NCBI RefSeq assembly: GCF_030915405.1 | Contig: NZ_CP133262.1 | Location: forward strand, 4,865,001-4,929,000 | From: Neobacillus nitrireducens | GTDB lineage: Bacteria > Bacillota > Bacilli > Bacillales > Cytobacillaceae | DNA: 64,000 nt | Direction: 5' to 3' | In this document: piece by piece, positions 43,114 through 51,364 of the stretch | How the letters are laid out: each line of letters starts with the position of its first letter | Numbering within the stretch: position 1 is the stretch's first letter | The notes under the pieces: model-generated | Database searches by the model: none | Seen by the model: only the letters and a program-made list of their open reading frames with translations | Told to the model about the DNA's origin: nothing | Made by a program: the position numbers and the translations under genes

Positions 43114-44340
43114 ATGCAAACAATTATCTTTGTTGGAAGTAACAAATCAGGAACAAGCAGAGAAGCCCTCGGTACGTCAAAAACTATGGGTTATTATACA
43201 GTTCTATTAACCAACAGAAGAGAATTTGTCAAACAAATAGATGAATTTCCTGAAGTGGACCGGATGGTGTTTGTAGATAATTTATTTGAAAAGGAGATTG
43301 TCTTTTCAATCATCAAAAATCTCAAAGATGATCGAAAACAAATCTGTGCGGTTATTAGTTTCATAGATCCTTATGTTTCCTTTGCGGCACGAATCTCTGA
43401 AGAATTAGGACTTTTTCGTGTGTCCAAGGATGCTTTGGTAATCATGGAGGAGAAAACACGTTTTCGTGAACATCTTAAGACGCTGCCGGTATCACCGAAA
43501 TTTACTATATTTCACGAAGAACAGATGTCTATTCAGCAATTTATTGAGGAAAATCAGCAGCATTTACCACTGATATTAAAGTATCCAGTATCCAACGGGT
43601 CAAAGGATGTCTTACTAGTTGAAACCATCTCGGAGCTAAAAGCAGGATTGGAATATTTAAATAAAAAATTCCCTTCCAGCCCCGTTTTAATTGAAGAATA
43701 TTTGTTTGGAACACAATACTTAATTGAAGTCGTTGTTAAGGATGGGCAGATTTCGATGGTGGCAGTAATTGAACAGGAGGTATCAAATGGTGATCGGTTT
43801 ATCATTACTGGGTATTGTTATCCAGCCCAACTAGATCAAAAGACTTTTGAGGACTTACAAAGCGCAGTTGAAAGTATTATTCAAGCGCTGAAATTGGAAA
43901 ATGGAACATGTCATTTAGAAATGAGGCTCATTGATGGAAAGTGGAAGTTAATCGAAATTAATCCTCGTATGTCAGGGGGGGCAATGAATAAAATTATTCA
44001 AGAGGGAACCGGAATCAATTTAGTGAAAGAAACACTTAAACTCTACCTAGGGCAAGACCCGATCCTAGAAGCAACAAAAAAAACAAATGTTTATGCAAAA
44101 TATCTTACTATTAATTCACGCGGCAGACTCATAAAAGTGACCGGCAAAAATAAAGCTTCAAATTATGATGGTGTTAAAGAGGTTTATGTAAAACCAAGAA
44201 AAGGTGCGATTTTAACAAAACCATATTCACTGGGTGATCGCTATGCCTATGTAATTGCAACTGCTGATACCCCTGACAAAGCGAAGGAGATTGCCCTGTC
44301 AGCATCAAAAGAAATCAAGTTTTATTTAGAGCCACTTTAA
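43114..44340 (+). CDS. ATP-grasp ligase, carbamoyl-phosphate-synthase-like type
   Basis: A 408-residue ATP-grasp enzyme of a different branch from its neighbours. Residues about 1-100 form a Rossmann-like pre-domain (IIFVGSNKSGTSREAL); the grasp domain has LILKYPVSNGSKDVLLV, VLIEEYLFGTQYLIEVVV and LIEINPRMSGGAMNK (metal site). Such enzymes join a carboxylate to an amino compound through an acyl phosphate. GGGGAAGTAGG precedes the ATG. It lies between two YheC/D genes and 7 bp before YheC/D-3 by the start I use, clearly one operon. The substrate is not known. Confidence 0.83.
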   Translation: MQTIIFVGSNKSGTSREALGTSKTMGYYTVLLTNRREFVKQIDEFPEVDRMVFVDNLFEKEIVFSIIKNLKDDRKQICAVISFIDPYVSFAARISEELGLFRVSKDALVIMEEKTRFREHLKTLPVSPKFTIFHEEQMSIQQFIEENQQHLPLILKYPVSNGSKDVLLVETISELKAGLEYLNKKFPSSPVLIEEYLFGTQYLIEVVVKDGQISMVAVIEQEVSNGDRFIITGYCYPAQLDQKTFEDLQSAVESIIQALKLENGTCHLEMRLIDGKWKLIEINPRMSGGAMNKIIQEGTGINLVKETLKLYLGQDPILEATKKTNVYAKYLTINSRGRLIKVTGKNKASNYDGVKEVYVKPRKGAILTKPYSLGDRYAYVIATADTPDKAKEIALSASKEIKFYLEPL

Positions 44341-44347
44341 GGATGTG

Positions 44348-45379
44348 ATGATTTTGAAGTCAATCGGCATGCTTCACAATCGAAAAAATCCGCAAGAAGT
44401 TAAAAAAGCATACCCTTTTGCTGCAGTTGCAAAAATGGAGGGAATTCCTTTTTTTTATTTTTCATTCAACAATGTTGATTTTAATCTTATGAAAATTAAT
44501 GGCTGGGTCTATCAACAGGGGGAATGGGTACAAACAGTAATGGACTTTCCAACAGTCATCATTAACAGCTGCAACCCTAAGACGGAAAGGCAATCGGCTA
44601 TTTTGAAAAAATTAAAGGAATATTCAATATTCACAAGTTATCCAGTTGGAAATAAGTTTAAAGTTTATAAAAAGCTACTGAAAGCGAACGAATTCTCTAG
44701 TTATTTGATTCCTTCCGTAAGATTAAGTAATCCAAAGGTGTTTAATTCTTTTCTTCAGCTGCATTCTTGTGTTGTTATAAAACCAGTATCTGGAAACCAA
44801 GGTAAAAAAATATTGTTTATCGAAAAACTTAATGACATGCAAACGTTCAAATTAACGGACGGTCCCAATGTTCAACTGTATAACACAAAGGAAATGGAAG
44901 TACTAATTGAACAGTTAGTCCTAGAGCAGAAATATTTGCTTCAGCCGTTTATTGAATGTAAAACAAAAGCCGGATTAACCTATGACTTTCGCTTACATGT
45001 TCAAAAAAATAGACAGGGTTTATGGGAAATCACATTGATTTATCCACGAATAAGCGGTAACGGTAAATTGATAAGCAATATTAGCAGCGGAGGGTACCGC
45101 GGCGACTTAGAACCTTTTCTTTTTGATGAATTTGGGGAAGATTCCGAACGAATAAAAACAGACTTGGAGAAATTTGCACTGACAATTTCAGCCCATTTAG
45201 ACACATTATATGAACATTCCTTCGATGAACTTGGGATTGACGTTGGAATCGATTCGCAGCAAAGTTTCCGGCTATTTGAAGTGAACTGGAGACCGGGTTG
45301 TAAACACAGGGAATTTGAAGTGGCTAGGCGGCTAATTCCTTATTGTACCTACCTGGCTGATACTGCTCATAAAACATGA
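44348..45379 (+). CDS. YheC/YheD-type ATP-grasp protein, third copy
   Basis: A 343-residue YheC/D family protein with LHNRKNPQEVKKAYPFAAVA at the start and ATP-grasp marks VVIKPVSGNQGKKIL, YDFRLHVQKN, NISSGGYRGDL and LGIDVGIDSQQSFRLFEVN. Starts at GTG 44345, ATG 44348 and TTG 44354 are possible; AAGGA at 44339-44343 best suits 44348. Third ATP-grasp gene in a row with very short gaps. A long hairpin shared with sspL follows. Confidence 0.83.
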   Translation: MILKSIGMLHNRKNPQEVKKAYPFAAVAKMEGIPFFYFSFNNVDFNLMKINGWVYQQGEWVQTVMDFPTVIINSCNPKTERQSAILKKLKEYSIFTSYPVGNKFKVYKKLLKANEFSSYLIPSVRLSNPKVFNSFLQLHSCVVIKPVSGNQGKKILFIEKLNDMQTFKLTDGPNVQLYNTKEMEVLIEQLVLEQKYLLQPFIECKTKAGLTYDFRLHVQKNRQGLWEITLIYPRISGNGKLISNISSGGYRGDLEPFLFDEFGEDSERIKTDLEKFALTISAHLDTLYEHSFDELGIDVGIDSQQSFRLFEVNWRPGCKHREFEVARRLIPYCTYLADTAHKT

Positions 45380-45418
45380 AACCGACTGTCACAATAGGGG
45401 CAGTCAGATTCATGTTTA
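45371..45418. terminator. Two-tier hairpin between YheC/D-3 and sspL
   Basis: Outer stem AAACATGAA / TTCATGTTT and inner stem GACTG / CAGTC. The T-rich tail is better on the minus strand, so it mainly ends sspL. Confidence 0.7.
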
Positions 45419-45423
45419 CGGGA

Positions 45424-45561
45424 TTATTTTGTATTCTTTTTCTTAGCCGCATTTTCTAGTTTACTCTTTGGTTCTTCAGCGAACTCGGCATCTTGACCAT
45501 ATCCTTGAGGATTAACTCCAGGGGCTTTTACGCCTCGATTTGCTTGCCCTTTTTTACCCAT
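45424..45561 (-). CDS. sspL: Small acid-soluble spore protein L-like
   Basis: A 45-residue polar peptide found on the minus strand: a basic start (MGKKGQANRGVKAPG), GVNPQGYG, an acidic middle and a lysine-rich end (NAAKKKNTK). B. subtilis SspL has a similar layout with GVTPQGD and a KKSNTK-type end, and lies next to ypcP. GGGAGGTG precedes the ATG at 45561. Short but well supported by the ribosome binding site; the family name rests on two short motifs and location. Confidence 0.72.
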   Translation of the reverse strand: MGKKGQANRGVKAPGVNPQGYGQDAEFAEEPKSKLENAAKKKNTK

Positions 45562-45646
45562 CTACGTTCACCTCCCACTTTTTATAGTATTTCCATACAG
45601 AATAATAAAACTCGGACTTTCGAACAATAATGGCAGGGGTGATTTA

Positions 45647-46138
45647 ATGAATAAAGGGATTTATTTAGCACTTCTCAGCATGGGACTAGCCCAAGGAATG
45701 AAAATTCCAATTCACTTTTATAAAAAAAAGGAATGGCGCCCAGAGCTGTTTTTTGGTACCGGAGGAATGCCCAGCTCGCATTCTGCCGGCGTTTCTACCT
45801 TAACAACATACATTGCGATGCAGAGAGGACTGCCAACCTTTGATTTTGCCCTTTCCCTCATCTATGGATTAATTGTCATGTATGATGCGCAAGGGGTTAG
45901 AAGGCAAACAGGCGAACTCACCTTAAAGGTAAATTCAATGAATGAATTAATTGAAAAAATTCATAAAGAGGAAAGTGTTGAATTTAAACAAGACTCACCA
46001 AAAAAGCTAAAAGAAATGTTAGGCCATCAGCCTGAAGAAGTTGTTGGAGGAGCCATTCTGGGTGTTTTAGTGGGGGTCATCGGTCACTTATGTACAAAAA
46101 AGAATAGAAAATTATCAAAATTTAAGATAAGATTCTAA
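45647..46138 (+). CDS. YuiD-like divergent PAP2 family membrane protein
   Basis: A 163-residue DUF212/YuiD-type protein, related to acid phosphatase/vanadium-haloperoxidase membrane enzymes. GGMPSSHSA near residue 40 is the phosphatase-like signature, followed by MYDAQGVRRQTGE and GHQPEEVVGGAILG. Three to four hydrophobic helices are visible. GGGGTGA precedes the ATG at 45647. The reaction is not established for this family; phospholipid or polyprenyl phosphate chemistry is an inference. It is divergent from sspL. Confidence 0.85.
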   Translation: MNKGIYLALLSMGLAQGMKIPIHFYKKKEWRPELFFGTGGMPSSHSAGVSTLTTYIAMQRGLPTFDFALSLIYGLIVMYDAQGVRRQTGELTLKVNSMNELIEKIHKEESVEFKQDSPKKLKEMLGHQPEEVVGGAILGVLVGVIGHLCTKKNRKLSKFKIRF

Positions 46139-46179
46139 AGGGATATTCACAGTTTTTTTGGGAGAGGGATGGCAAGTAA

Positions 46180-46449
46180 GTGGGTACAGTCGAAAATTAT
46201 TTGCAACACTTGGAAGGAAAAGGATTTCAATTCCAAGAGGATGCAATTGGCTTTATTTTCTTTGGGAAACACTATACCAATGCTTCCGATGAAATGATTA
46301 ATACTGCCATTGAGCTAACATTAAAAGCACAAAAAAGTTTTGATGGCAGTTTTTACGTCTCATTGCTGGAAACATTAATTTCGAATAAGATTAACACAAG
46401 GAAAGATGCGATTAGATTCGTGAAAGAAAAGGAACTATTAGTGATATAA
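46180..46449 (+). CDS. Small conserved protein of unknown function
   Basis: An 89-residue soluble, helical protein (VENYLQHLEGKGFQFQEDA, then HYTNASDEMINTAIELTLKA). It starts at a GTG at 46180, with GGGAGAGGG about ten bases upstream. It may belong to the DUF6123 group seen in Bacillus, but I am not certain. It lies 41 bp after the YuiD-like gene and ends at a strong terminator shared with eamA. Confidence 0.68.
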   Translation: MGTVENYLQHLEGKGFQFQEDAIGFIFFGKHYTNASDEMINTAIELTLKAQKSFDGSFYVSLLETLISNKINTRKDAIRFVKEKELLVI

Positions 46450-46454
46450 CCATG

Positions 46455-46486
46455 AAAAACTCCCTTTTGAGTAAGGGAGTTTTTTT
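46455..46486. terminator. Bidirectional terminator before eamA
   Basis: ACTCCCTT / AAGGGAGT hairpin flanked by AAAAA and TTTTTTT, between convergent genes. Confidence 0.88.
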
Positions 46487-47414
46487 AAGAGACCTTATCC
46501 TCTATGGATTTGTTTTTCCTTAGTAATGGGATTTTGGTTGCTGGCATCTCGGCAAAGATCATTCCCGCAAAAATGAGGCAGCAGCCAATTAGCGCACTAT
46601 ATGAAAGTCGTTCATTTGCCCAGTAATAACCTGTAATTGCTGCAAATACCGGCTCCATTGCAAAAATTAACGCCACACGTGTGGCTGATGTATATTTTTG
46701 GAAATTGGTTTGAATCATAAATGCCAGCGCTGTTGCAAATATACTTGTGATGATCAGGGCAATCAGAACATCTTGCTTAAGCAGAATCGCAGGATTAAAA
46801 GACTTTTCCCAATCTTCAAACAGGAACGAACAAAAAATTGATAAGACAGCAACAGTCGAAATTTGAATGACAGTTAATAGCAGAGTTGGATATTTATTAC
46901 TAAACTTACCAGTGTAGATAATCTGCAGGGCGAAACTAATTGCACAAATGAAAACAAAGCCATCTCCTTGGTTTAATGAAGTGACATCTGTCATTGTAAG
47001 CAGGAATAAGCCGATGGTTGCCGTTAATACCCCCACCACTGCATTCTTGTTCGGAAACTGTTTTAATAACATCATTGAAAATATCGGAACAAGGACTACG
47101 TTTAAACCTGTAATAAAGCCAGCTTTGGAAGAAGTGGTATATAAAAGACCGATTGTTTGGGTGGCATAACCAAGAAAAAGCCAAAATCCGATAAATACTC
47201 CTGATAAAAGTAGCTTTATATCCAATTGTTTTAGCTGTTTTTTCTCAAATATCACAAGACAGAAAATTAATAATATCGCTGCAGCAAGAAAGCGAATGCT
47301 GTTAAACGAAAACGGTTCAAGAAAGTCTATCGCATTTTGAACTAATACAAAAGTAGTACCCCAGATGATTGTCACTAGGAGCAAACTTACATCAGCAACT
47401 AAAGGTTTTTTCAT
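46485..47414 (-). CDS. EamA/DMT family transporter
   Basis: A 309-residue drug/metabolite exporter with ten membrane helices made of two repeated EamA halves. The first half begins VSLLLVTIIWGTTFVLVQ (the WG-x-x-F motif near residue 19) and the second repeats EPVFAAITGYYWANERLS near 260. The ATG at 47414 is 12 bases after GAGGAG, somewhat far. It starts 6 bp after the RNase H-like gene and is likely co-transcribed. The substrate cannot be told from sequence. Confidence 0.88.
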   Translation of the reverse strand: MKKPLVADVSLLLVTIIWGTTFVLVQNAIDFLEPFSFNSIRFLAAAILLIFCLVIFEKKQLKQLDIKLLLSGVFIGFWLFLGYATQTIGLLYTTSSKAGFITGLNVVLVPIFSMMLLKQFPNKNAVVGVLTATIGLFLLTMTDVTSLNQGDGFVFICAISFALQIIYTGKFSNKYPTLLLTVIQISTVAVLSIFCSFLFEDWEKSFNPAILLKQDVLIALIITSIFATALAFMIQTNFQKYTSATRVALIFAMEPVFAAITGYYWANERLSYSALIGCCLIFAGMIFAEMPATKIPLLRKNKSIEDKVS

Positions 47415-47420
47415 AAAGTA

Positions 47421-47828
47421 TCATTGCTCCTCGGGGATATTTTTTCGAATACCTTGTCTAGCTAATTCATCGGCGGCTTTATTTTCAGCGCTTGGTATCC
47501 ATTTCATAAAAAACAAAGTGAACTGTTTTGATAAGTGTAAGGCCTGTTCAAGTAATGGCGCGTATAACCTGTTTTTTACAAATTCTTTTTCGACCGCCCT
47601 GTTTACTAATTCGGAGTCTGTTCGGAAAGATAAGACACTATCCCGATATCCTTTTTCTAAACAAATCTCCAAAGCCTTAATAAATGCATGATATTCTGCT
47701 TCGTGATTTGACATGATTCCTAAGGGAATGGAATATTTTTCTGTAATGCCATTTCCTTTGATAAATATCCCTGCCCCGCTTGGCCCGGGATTACCGGCAC
47801 TAGCCCCGTCAATATATACCTCAATCAA
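47421..47828 (-). CDS. ypdQ: RNase HI-like protein YpdQ
   Basis: A 135-residue RNase H-fold protein. The carboxylates expected for activity are all visible: Asp in VYIDGASAGNPG, Glu in NHEAEYHAF, Asp in FRTDSELV and Asp in AADELARQG. I choose a TTG at 47828 (MIEVYIDG) because GGAGGATAAAG lies just upstream and the resulting start aligns with B. subtilis YpdQ; an ATG at 47843 has no ribosome binding site. It is divergent from ypeP, which has the same fold. Confidence 0.85.
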   Translation of the reverse strand: MIEVYIDGASAGNPGPSGAGIFIKGNGITEKYSIPLGIMSNHEAEYHAFIKALEICLEKGYRDSVLSFRTDSELVNRAVEKEFVKNRLYAPLLEQALHLSKQFTLFFMKWIPSAENKAADELARQGIRKNIPEEQ

Positions 47829-47975
47829 TTCTTTATCCTCCATAAGCGTATTATTGAAAGTTTATCATATTTCTTTTAAGGCAGAAAATATTTATTCTTA
47901 TAACTACTATGAAGAAGTGGGTATGATAAGAATATGGATTAGAATAGGGTAGAATGATGTGGGCATTTCTGCCGG

Positions 47976-48686
47976 ATGGATTTTGTTTTGAAAAAGCCAC
48001 CTGAATACTTTTACGAGAGGTTGAGGACATTGAAATATCGGTTAGAATGGATGTATAAATTAAAAAGTAATGAAAAGGTACAGTTTTCCTCTGAATGGGT
48101 CTCAGGTGAAACGGCTATACAAATTGGAGAAGAGCTTGAAATGACTGGGAAAGTATCAGATTTGTTTTTTTATGATGAAAAGGAAACATCCTGGGTCTTA
48201 AAAGAATTGAAAAAATTGCTGACCGAAATTGAAGAAGACCCACATGAAATAACCGTTTACTTTGATGGAGGATTTCAAAAGGAAACCAATCAGGCTGGTC
48301 TTGGAACGGTCATCTTTTTTAAACAAGGAAAGAAGAAATATCGGATCCGAGCCAATGAACGGATTGATGAATTGGAGACAAACAATGAAGCAGAATATGC
48401 TGCTTTTTATTATGCGTTAAATATTTTAGAAGATTTGGGAGTCCATCATTTATCATGTGAATTTAAGGGCGACTCACAAGTGGTGTTAAAACAACTAGAA
48501 GGGGAATGGCCATGCTATGAGGATACACTTAATAGCTGGCTTGACAGAATTGAAGGGAAAATAAAAACCCTTGGGCTAGTTCCCAAATATACGCCCATAT
48601 CTAGAAAAGACAATAAAGAAGCAGATAAATTAGCGACACAAGCATTAGCGGGAAAAGAAATATTTGCAAAAACATTGATTCTCTAA
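47976..48686 (+). CDS. ypeP: RNase H-fold protein YpeP
   Basis: A 236-residue protein with an N-terminal unknown segment (1-85, including KYRLEWMYKL) and a C-terminal RNase H domain. Likely catalytic carboxylates: Asp in VYFDGGFQKE, Glu in NNEAEYAAF, Asp in FKGDSQVVL and Asp in NKEADKLATQ. The ATG at 47976 has only a weak ribosome binding site; a TTG a few codons later is an alternative. ypeQ follows after 20 bp. Confidence 0.85.
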   Translation: MDFVLKKPPEYFYERLRTLKYRLEWMYKLKSNEKVQFSSEWVSGETAIQIGEELEMTGKVSDLFFYDEKETSWVLKELKKLLTEIEEDPHEITVYFDGGFQKETNQAGLGTVIFFKQGKKKYRIRANERIDELETNNEAEYAAFYYALNILEDLGVHHLSCEFKGDSQVVLKQLEGEWPCYEDTLNSWLDRIEGKIKTLGLVPKYTPISRKDNKEADKLATQALAGKEIFAKTLIL

Positions 48687-48706
48687 GAAATGGGTGTGAG
48701 ACCTTA

Positions 48707-48892
48707 GTGAAGGAATTAAACAGGAAGGAATTGCTGGGTCATGTCGAATCTTTAATGGTTCAATATTGTGAAGGCTGCTTTTTACACCAGCATTTGAAAA
48801 AAGAAGGCGGACGGAGGGCTGCACACCGGTTTTGCATTTCCAATTGTACAGTAGGAGAACAGCTTCAGGAGTACGGGAAAAGATTAAGTTGA
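48707..48892 (+). CDS. ypeQ: Small zinc-finger protein YpeQ
   Basis: A 61-residue protein with a metal-site pattern C-x2-C...H...C-x4-C: YCEGCFLHQHL and HRFCISNCTVG. It starts at a GTG with GGGTGTGAG upstream. The pair ypeP-ypeQ is conserved with B. subtilis. Function unknown; likely zinc binding. Confidence 0.8.
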   Translation: MKELNRKELLGHVESLMVQYCEGCFLHQHLKKEGGRRAAHRFCISNCTVGEQLQEYGKRLS

Positions 48893-48898
48893 ACATAT

Positions 48899-48923
48899 AA
48901 AAAGGCTGACGAAAACGTCAGCC
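48899..48923 (-). terminator. Terminator of cspD, shared with ypeQ
   Basis: GGCTGACG / CGTCAGCC hairpin with a GAAA-type loop; the T-run is on the minus strand, so it fits cspD best. Confidence 0.82.
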
Positions 48924-48942
48924 CTAGATTGGCTATTTTAGA

Positions 48943-49143
48943 TTAAAGTTTTACAACGTTAGCTGCTTGTGGCCCACGGTTTCCTTCAACGATTTCAAAA
49001 GAAACTTCTTGACCTTCTTCTAAAGATTTGAAACCTTCGCCAGTGATAGCACTGAAGTGTACGAATACATCGTCGCCGCCTTCTACTTCAATAAAACCAA
49101 AACCTTTTTCATTGTTAAACCATTTTACTTTACCGTTTTGCAT
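48943..49143 (-). CDS. cspD: Cold shock protein CspD
   Basis: A 66-residue single-stranded RNA/DNA chaperone with an OB fold. RNA-binding motifs are KGFGFIEV (RNP1) and DVFVHFSAI (RNP2). The ATG at 49143 has TTAGGAGGAAG upstream; a longer frame to 49275 is the untranslated leader. Length and sequence match B. subtilis Csp proteins. In B. subtilis cspD is close to ypeQ and metA, as here. Confidence 0.95.
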   Translation of the reverse strand: MQNGKVKWFNNEKGFGFIEVEGGDDVFVHFSAITGEGFKSLEEGQEVSFEIVEGNRGPQAANVVKL

Positions 49144-49420
49144 GTACTTCTTCCTCCTAAGCCTTTTAAAGCTACCCTTAATGGTGCCAAAGAAAAATAT
49201 TATCATGCAGCCATTTGCTATGCATATATAGTTACATGATTCTTTAAATATACAATATTGAAAATTTACAGTCAAGGAATGACATGCGCCTTTCGGTGAA
49301 TAAATAATAGTTTCTATGAGAATATATTTTTGTCTGAATTTGTCAGGACAAATATCATGAAAAATACTTCTGCTTCATATCTTAAATTAAGCTAATTAAT
49401 TTGCAGAAGGCGGGGATTGA

Positions 49421-49699
49421 ATGTACCGATTTTCCATTGAAGGTGATGAATGGATACTGAGATTTTCACCGCAAGTTTATATGGATTCGGATGAAAAGCA
49501 GACGATATTATTCGCAATGCTCAAAATAGGAGAGAAACTTGATAATTATTCTCATGGAAGTGCCTTCATCATTTTTATAAAGGACATTGGTGCGATTGTA
49601 TTCGATGTGGAGAGAATCCCATCCTTGATTTTAACAGTTTCGAATATTATCCCTGAGGATCATTGGTATTGTCAGGATTTTCCTTCCTTGAAGACTTAG
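49421..49699 (+). CDS. Hypothetical 92-residue protein
   Basis: A small soluble protein (MYRFSIEGDEWILRFSPQV), mostly beta strands with one helix, and an aromatic/acidic end. GGCGGGG precedes the ATG at 49421 and a strong terminator follows 20 bases after the stop, so it is a real single-gene unit. I do not recognise its family. It separates cspD from cydA. Confidence 0.68.
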   Translation: MYRFSIEGDEWILRFSPQVYMDSDEKQTILFAMLKIGEKLDNYSHGSAFIIFIKDIGAIVFDVERIPSLILTVSNIIPEDHWYCQDFPSLKT

Positions 49700-49718
49700 A
49701 TTAACCATTGTTATATTG

Positions 49719-49748
49719 GGGTGGTCATTAATTGACCATCCTTTTTTT
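49719..49748 (+). terminator. Terminator before the cyd promoter
   Basis: GGTGGTCA / TTGACCATCC-type hairpin and a seven-T run. Confidence 0.88.
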
Positions 49749-49752
49749 GTTC

Positions 49753-49815
49753 AGTGGTATTTGTCACAAAACAGACAAAAAAATAAGGAGAATTCGTGAC
49801 ATTGTCTGCTATTAT
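49753..49815 (+). promoter_or_regulatory. Possible cyd operator and promoter
   Basis: AGTGGTATTTGTCACA at 49753-49768 differs from the hcp palindrome at three positions. A -10-like TATTAT lies at 49810-49815; the start near 49822 would place the palindrome at -61.5, a class I distance. The rest of the 257-base gap before cydA is an AT-rich leader with a possible Rex half-site (TTGTGAAAA, near 49910). Confidence 0.42.
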
Positions 49816-49956
49816 AAAAGTGAGTTCTATAAGAGTCATTCTAAAAAAATAATAATTATTAATATTACCACTGTGTTAAGGAATACTATGAAAGTTTTTT
49901 TCTTTAAGTTTGTGAAAAACTGAACATGTTAATAAAAATTTAGGAGGTAGTCAACT

Positions 49957-51363
49957 ATGGATCCAGTGTTTTTAGCAAGATTTCAATTTGCTGCAACAAC
50001 GATATTCCACTTTTTCTTCGTACCGCTTTCGATTGGTTTAGTGTTTATGGTGGCATTAATGGAAACATTGTACGTTGTTAAAAAGAAAGAGATTTACAAA
50101 AAGATGGCAAAGTTTTGGGGACATTTGTTTTTGATTAACTTTGCGGTTGGCGTCGTAACAGGGATTATACAGGAATTCCAATTTGGGATGAACTGGTCTG
50201 ATTATTCGAGATTTGTCGGGGATGTTTTTGGTGCTCCGCTCGCGATTGAAGCATTACTAGCATTTTTCATGGAGTCAACCTTTATCGGGTTATGGATTTT
50301 TGGCTGGGATCGTTTACCGAAGAAAGTTCATTTAGCATGTATATGGCTTGTTTCTTTCGGAACGCTCTTGTCAGGTTTTTGGATTTTAATGGCCAACTCT
50401 TTTATGCAAGTACCAGTCGGGTTTGAGATCAATAATGGCCGGGCAGAAATGAATGACTTCCTAGCCCTAATTACCAACGGGCAATTATGGGTGGAATTCC
50501 CGCATGTCATTACAGGAGCGTTATGTACGGGGGCATTTTTCATTGCGGGTGTAAGTGCTGTGAATCTCCTTAAGAAAAGACACGTTGAGTTTTATCTAAA
50601 ATCTATGAAAATTGCAATCATTATTGGCTTGATTGGAAGTATCGGAACTGCCTTAAGCGGACATACACAAGCACAATATCTGGTGAAAACACAGCCGATG
50701 AAAATGGCTGCTGCTGAGGGAATCTGGAAAGATACAGCGGATCCCGCCCCGTGGTCTGCCTTTGCAATAATAGATTCAAATAAACAAGAGAATAAGTTTG
50801 AAATAAACATTCCCTATGCTATGAGCTTCTTAGCCTATTCTAAATTTGAAGGCGGACTTAAAGGGATGGAGACACTGCAGAAAGAATATACCGTTAAATA
50901 CGATTCGGTAGTAGGTGAAGGTACCAACTATATCCCGCCAGTTAAAACCACGTATTGGAGCTTTAGACTGATGATTGGCTTTGGTATGGGAATGATTTTA
51001 TTATCATTAATGGGTGCTTACCTATGGAGAAAAGGCAGATTAGAGCGAAGTTCGCTATTCTTAAAGTTCCTTTTACCAGCTATTGCCTTTCCATTCTTAG
51101 CCAATACATTTGGCTGGGTGATGACAGAGGTTGGGCGTCAGCCATGGACTGTTTTCGGTCTAATGACAACTGCTGATTCCATTTCTCCCAATGTTTCAGG
51201 TGGAACGATTCTTTTTTCAATCATCATGTACCTGCTGTTATTTACAATCCTTGCCAGCGTCATGATTTACTTAATGGTTCATGAAATTAAAAAAGGTCCT
51301 GAAAACCTCCATGGAATTGATTCCAAGGTCACAACGGATCCATTTAATAAGGTAGGTGCTTAA
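49957..51363 (+). CDS. cydA: Cytochrome bd oxidase subunit I
   Basis: Quinol oxidase core subunit holding hemes b558, b595 and d; used under low oxygen and NO stress. 468 residues, nine helices. H18 (heme b595/d side, IFHFFFVPLS), the EFQFGMNW block, the His of FPHVITGALCTG and GWVMTEVGRQPWTVFG are visible; the Q-loop is the short form found in Bacillus. AGGAGGT precedes the ATG. First gene of cydABCD. Confidence 0.96.
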   Translation: MDPVFLARFQFAATTIFHFFFVPLSIGLVFMVALMETLYVVKKKEIYKKMAKFWGHLFLINFAVGVVTGIIQEFQFGMNWSDYSRFVGDVFGAPLAIEALLAFFMESTFIGLWIFGWDRLPKKVHLACIWLVSFGTLLSGFWILMANSFMQVPVGFEINNGRAEMNDFLALITNGQLWVEFPHVITGALCTGAFFIAGVSAVNLLKKRHVEFYLKSMKIAIIIGLIGSIGTALSGHTQAQYLVKTQPMKMAAAEGIWKDTADPAPWSAFAIIDSNKQENKFEINIPYAMSFLAYSKFEGGLKGMETLQKEYTVKYDSVVGEGTNYIPPVKTTYWSFRLMIGFGMGMILLSLMGAYLWRKGRLERSSLFLKFLLPAIAFPFLANTFGWVMTEVGRQPWTVFGLMTTADSISPNVSGGTILFSIIMYLLLFTILASVMIYLMVHEIKKGPENLHGIDSKVTTDPFNKVGA

Positions 51364-51364
51364 G

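Noticed and set aside
49732..49923. 63-codon frame before cydA
   Set aside because: It starts inside a terminator hairpin, lies in the AT-rich cyd leader and has no ribosome binding site.
49905..49930. Rex operator before cydA
   Set aside because: Only one half (TTGTGAAAA) is convincing; the second half does not match, so I list it only as a remark in the cyd regulatory entry.
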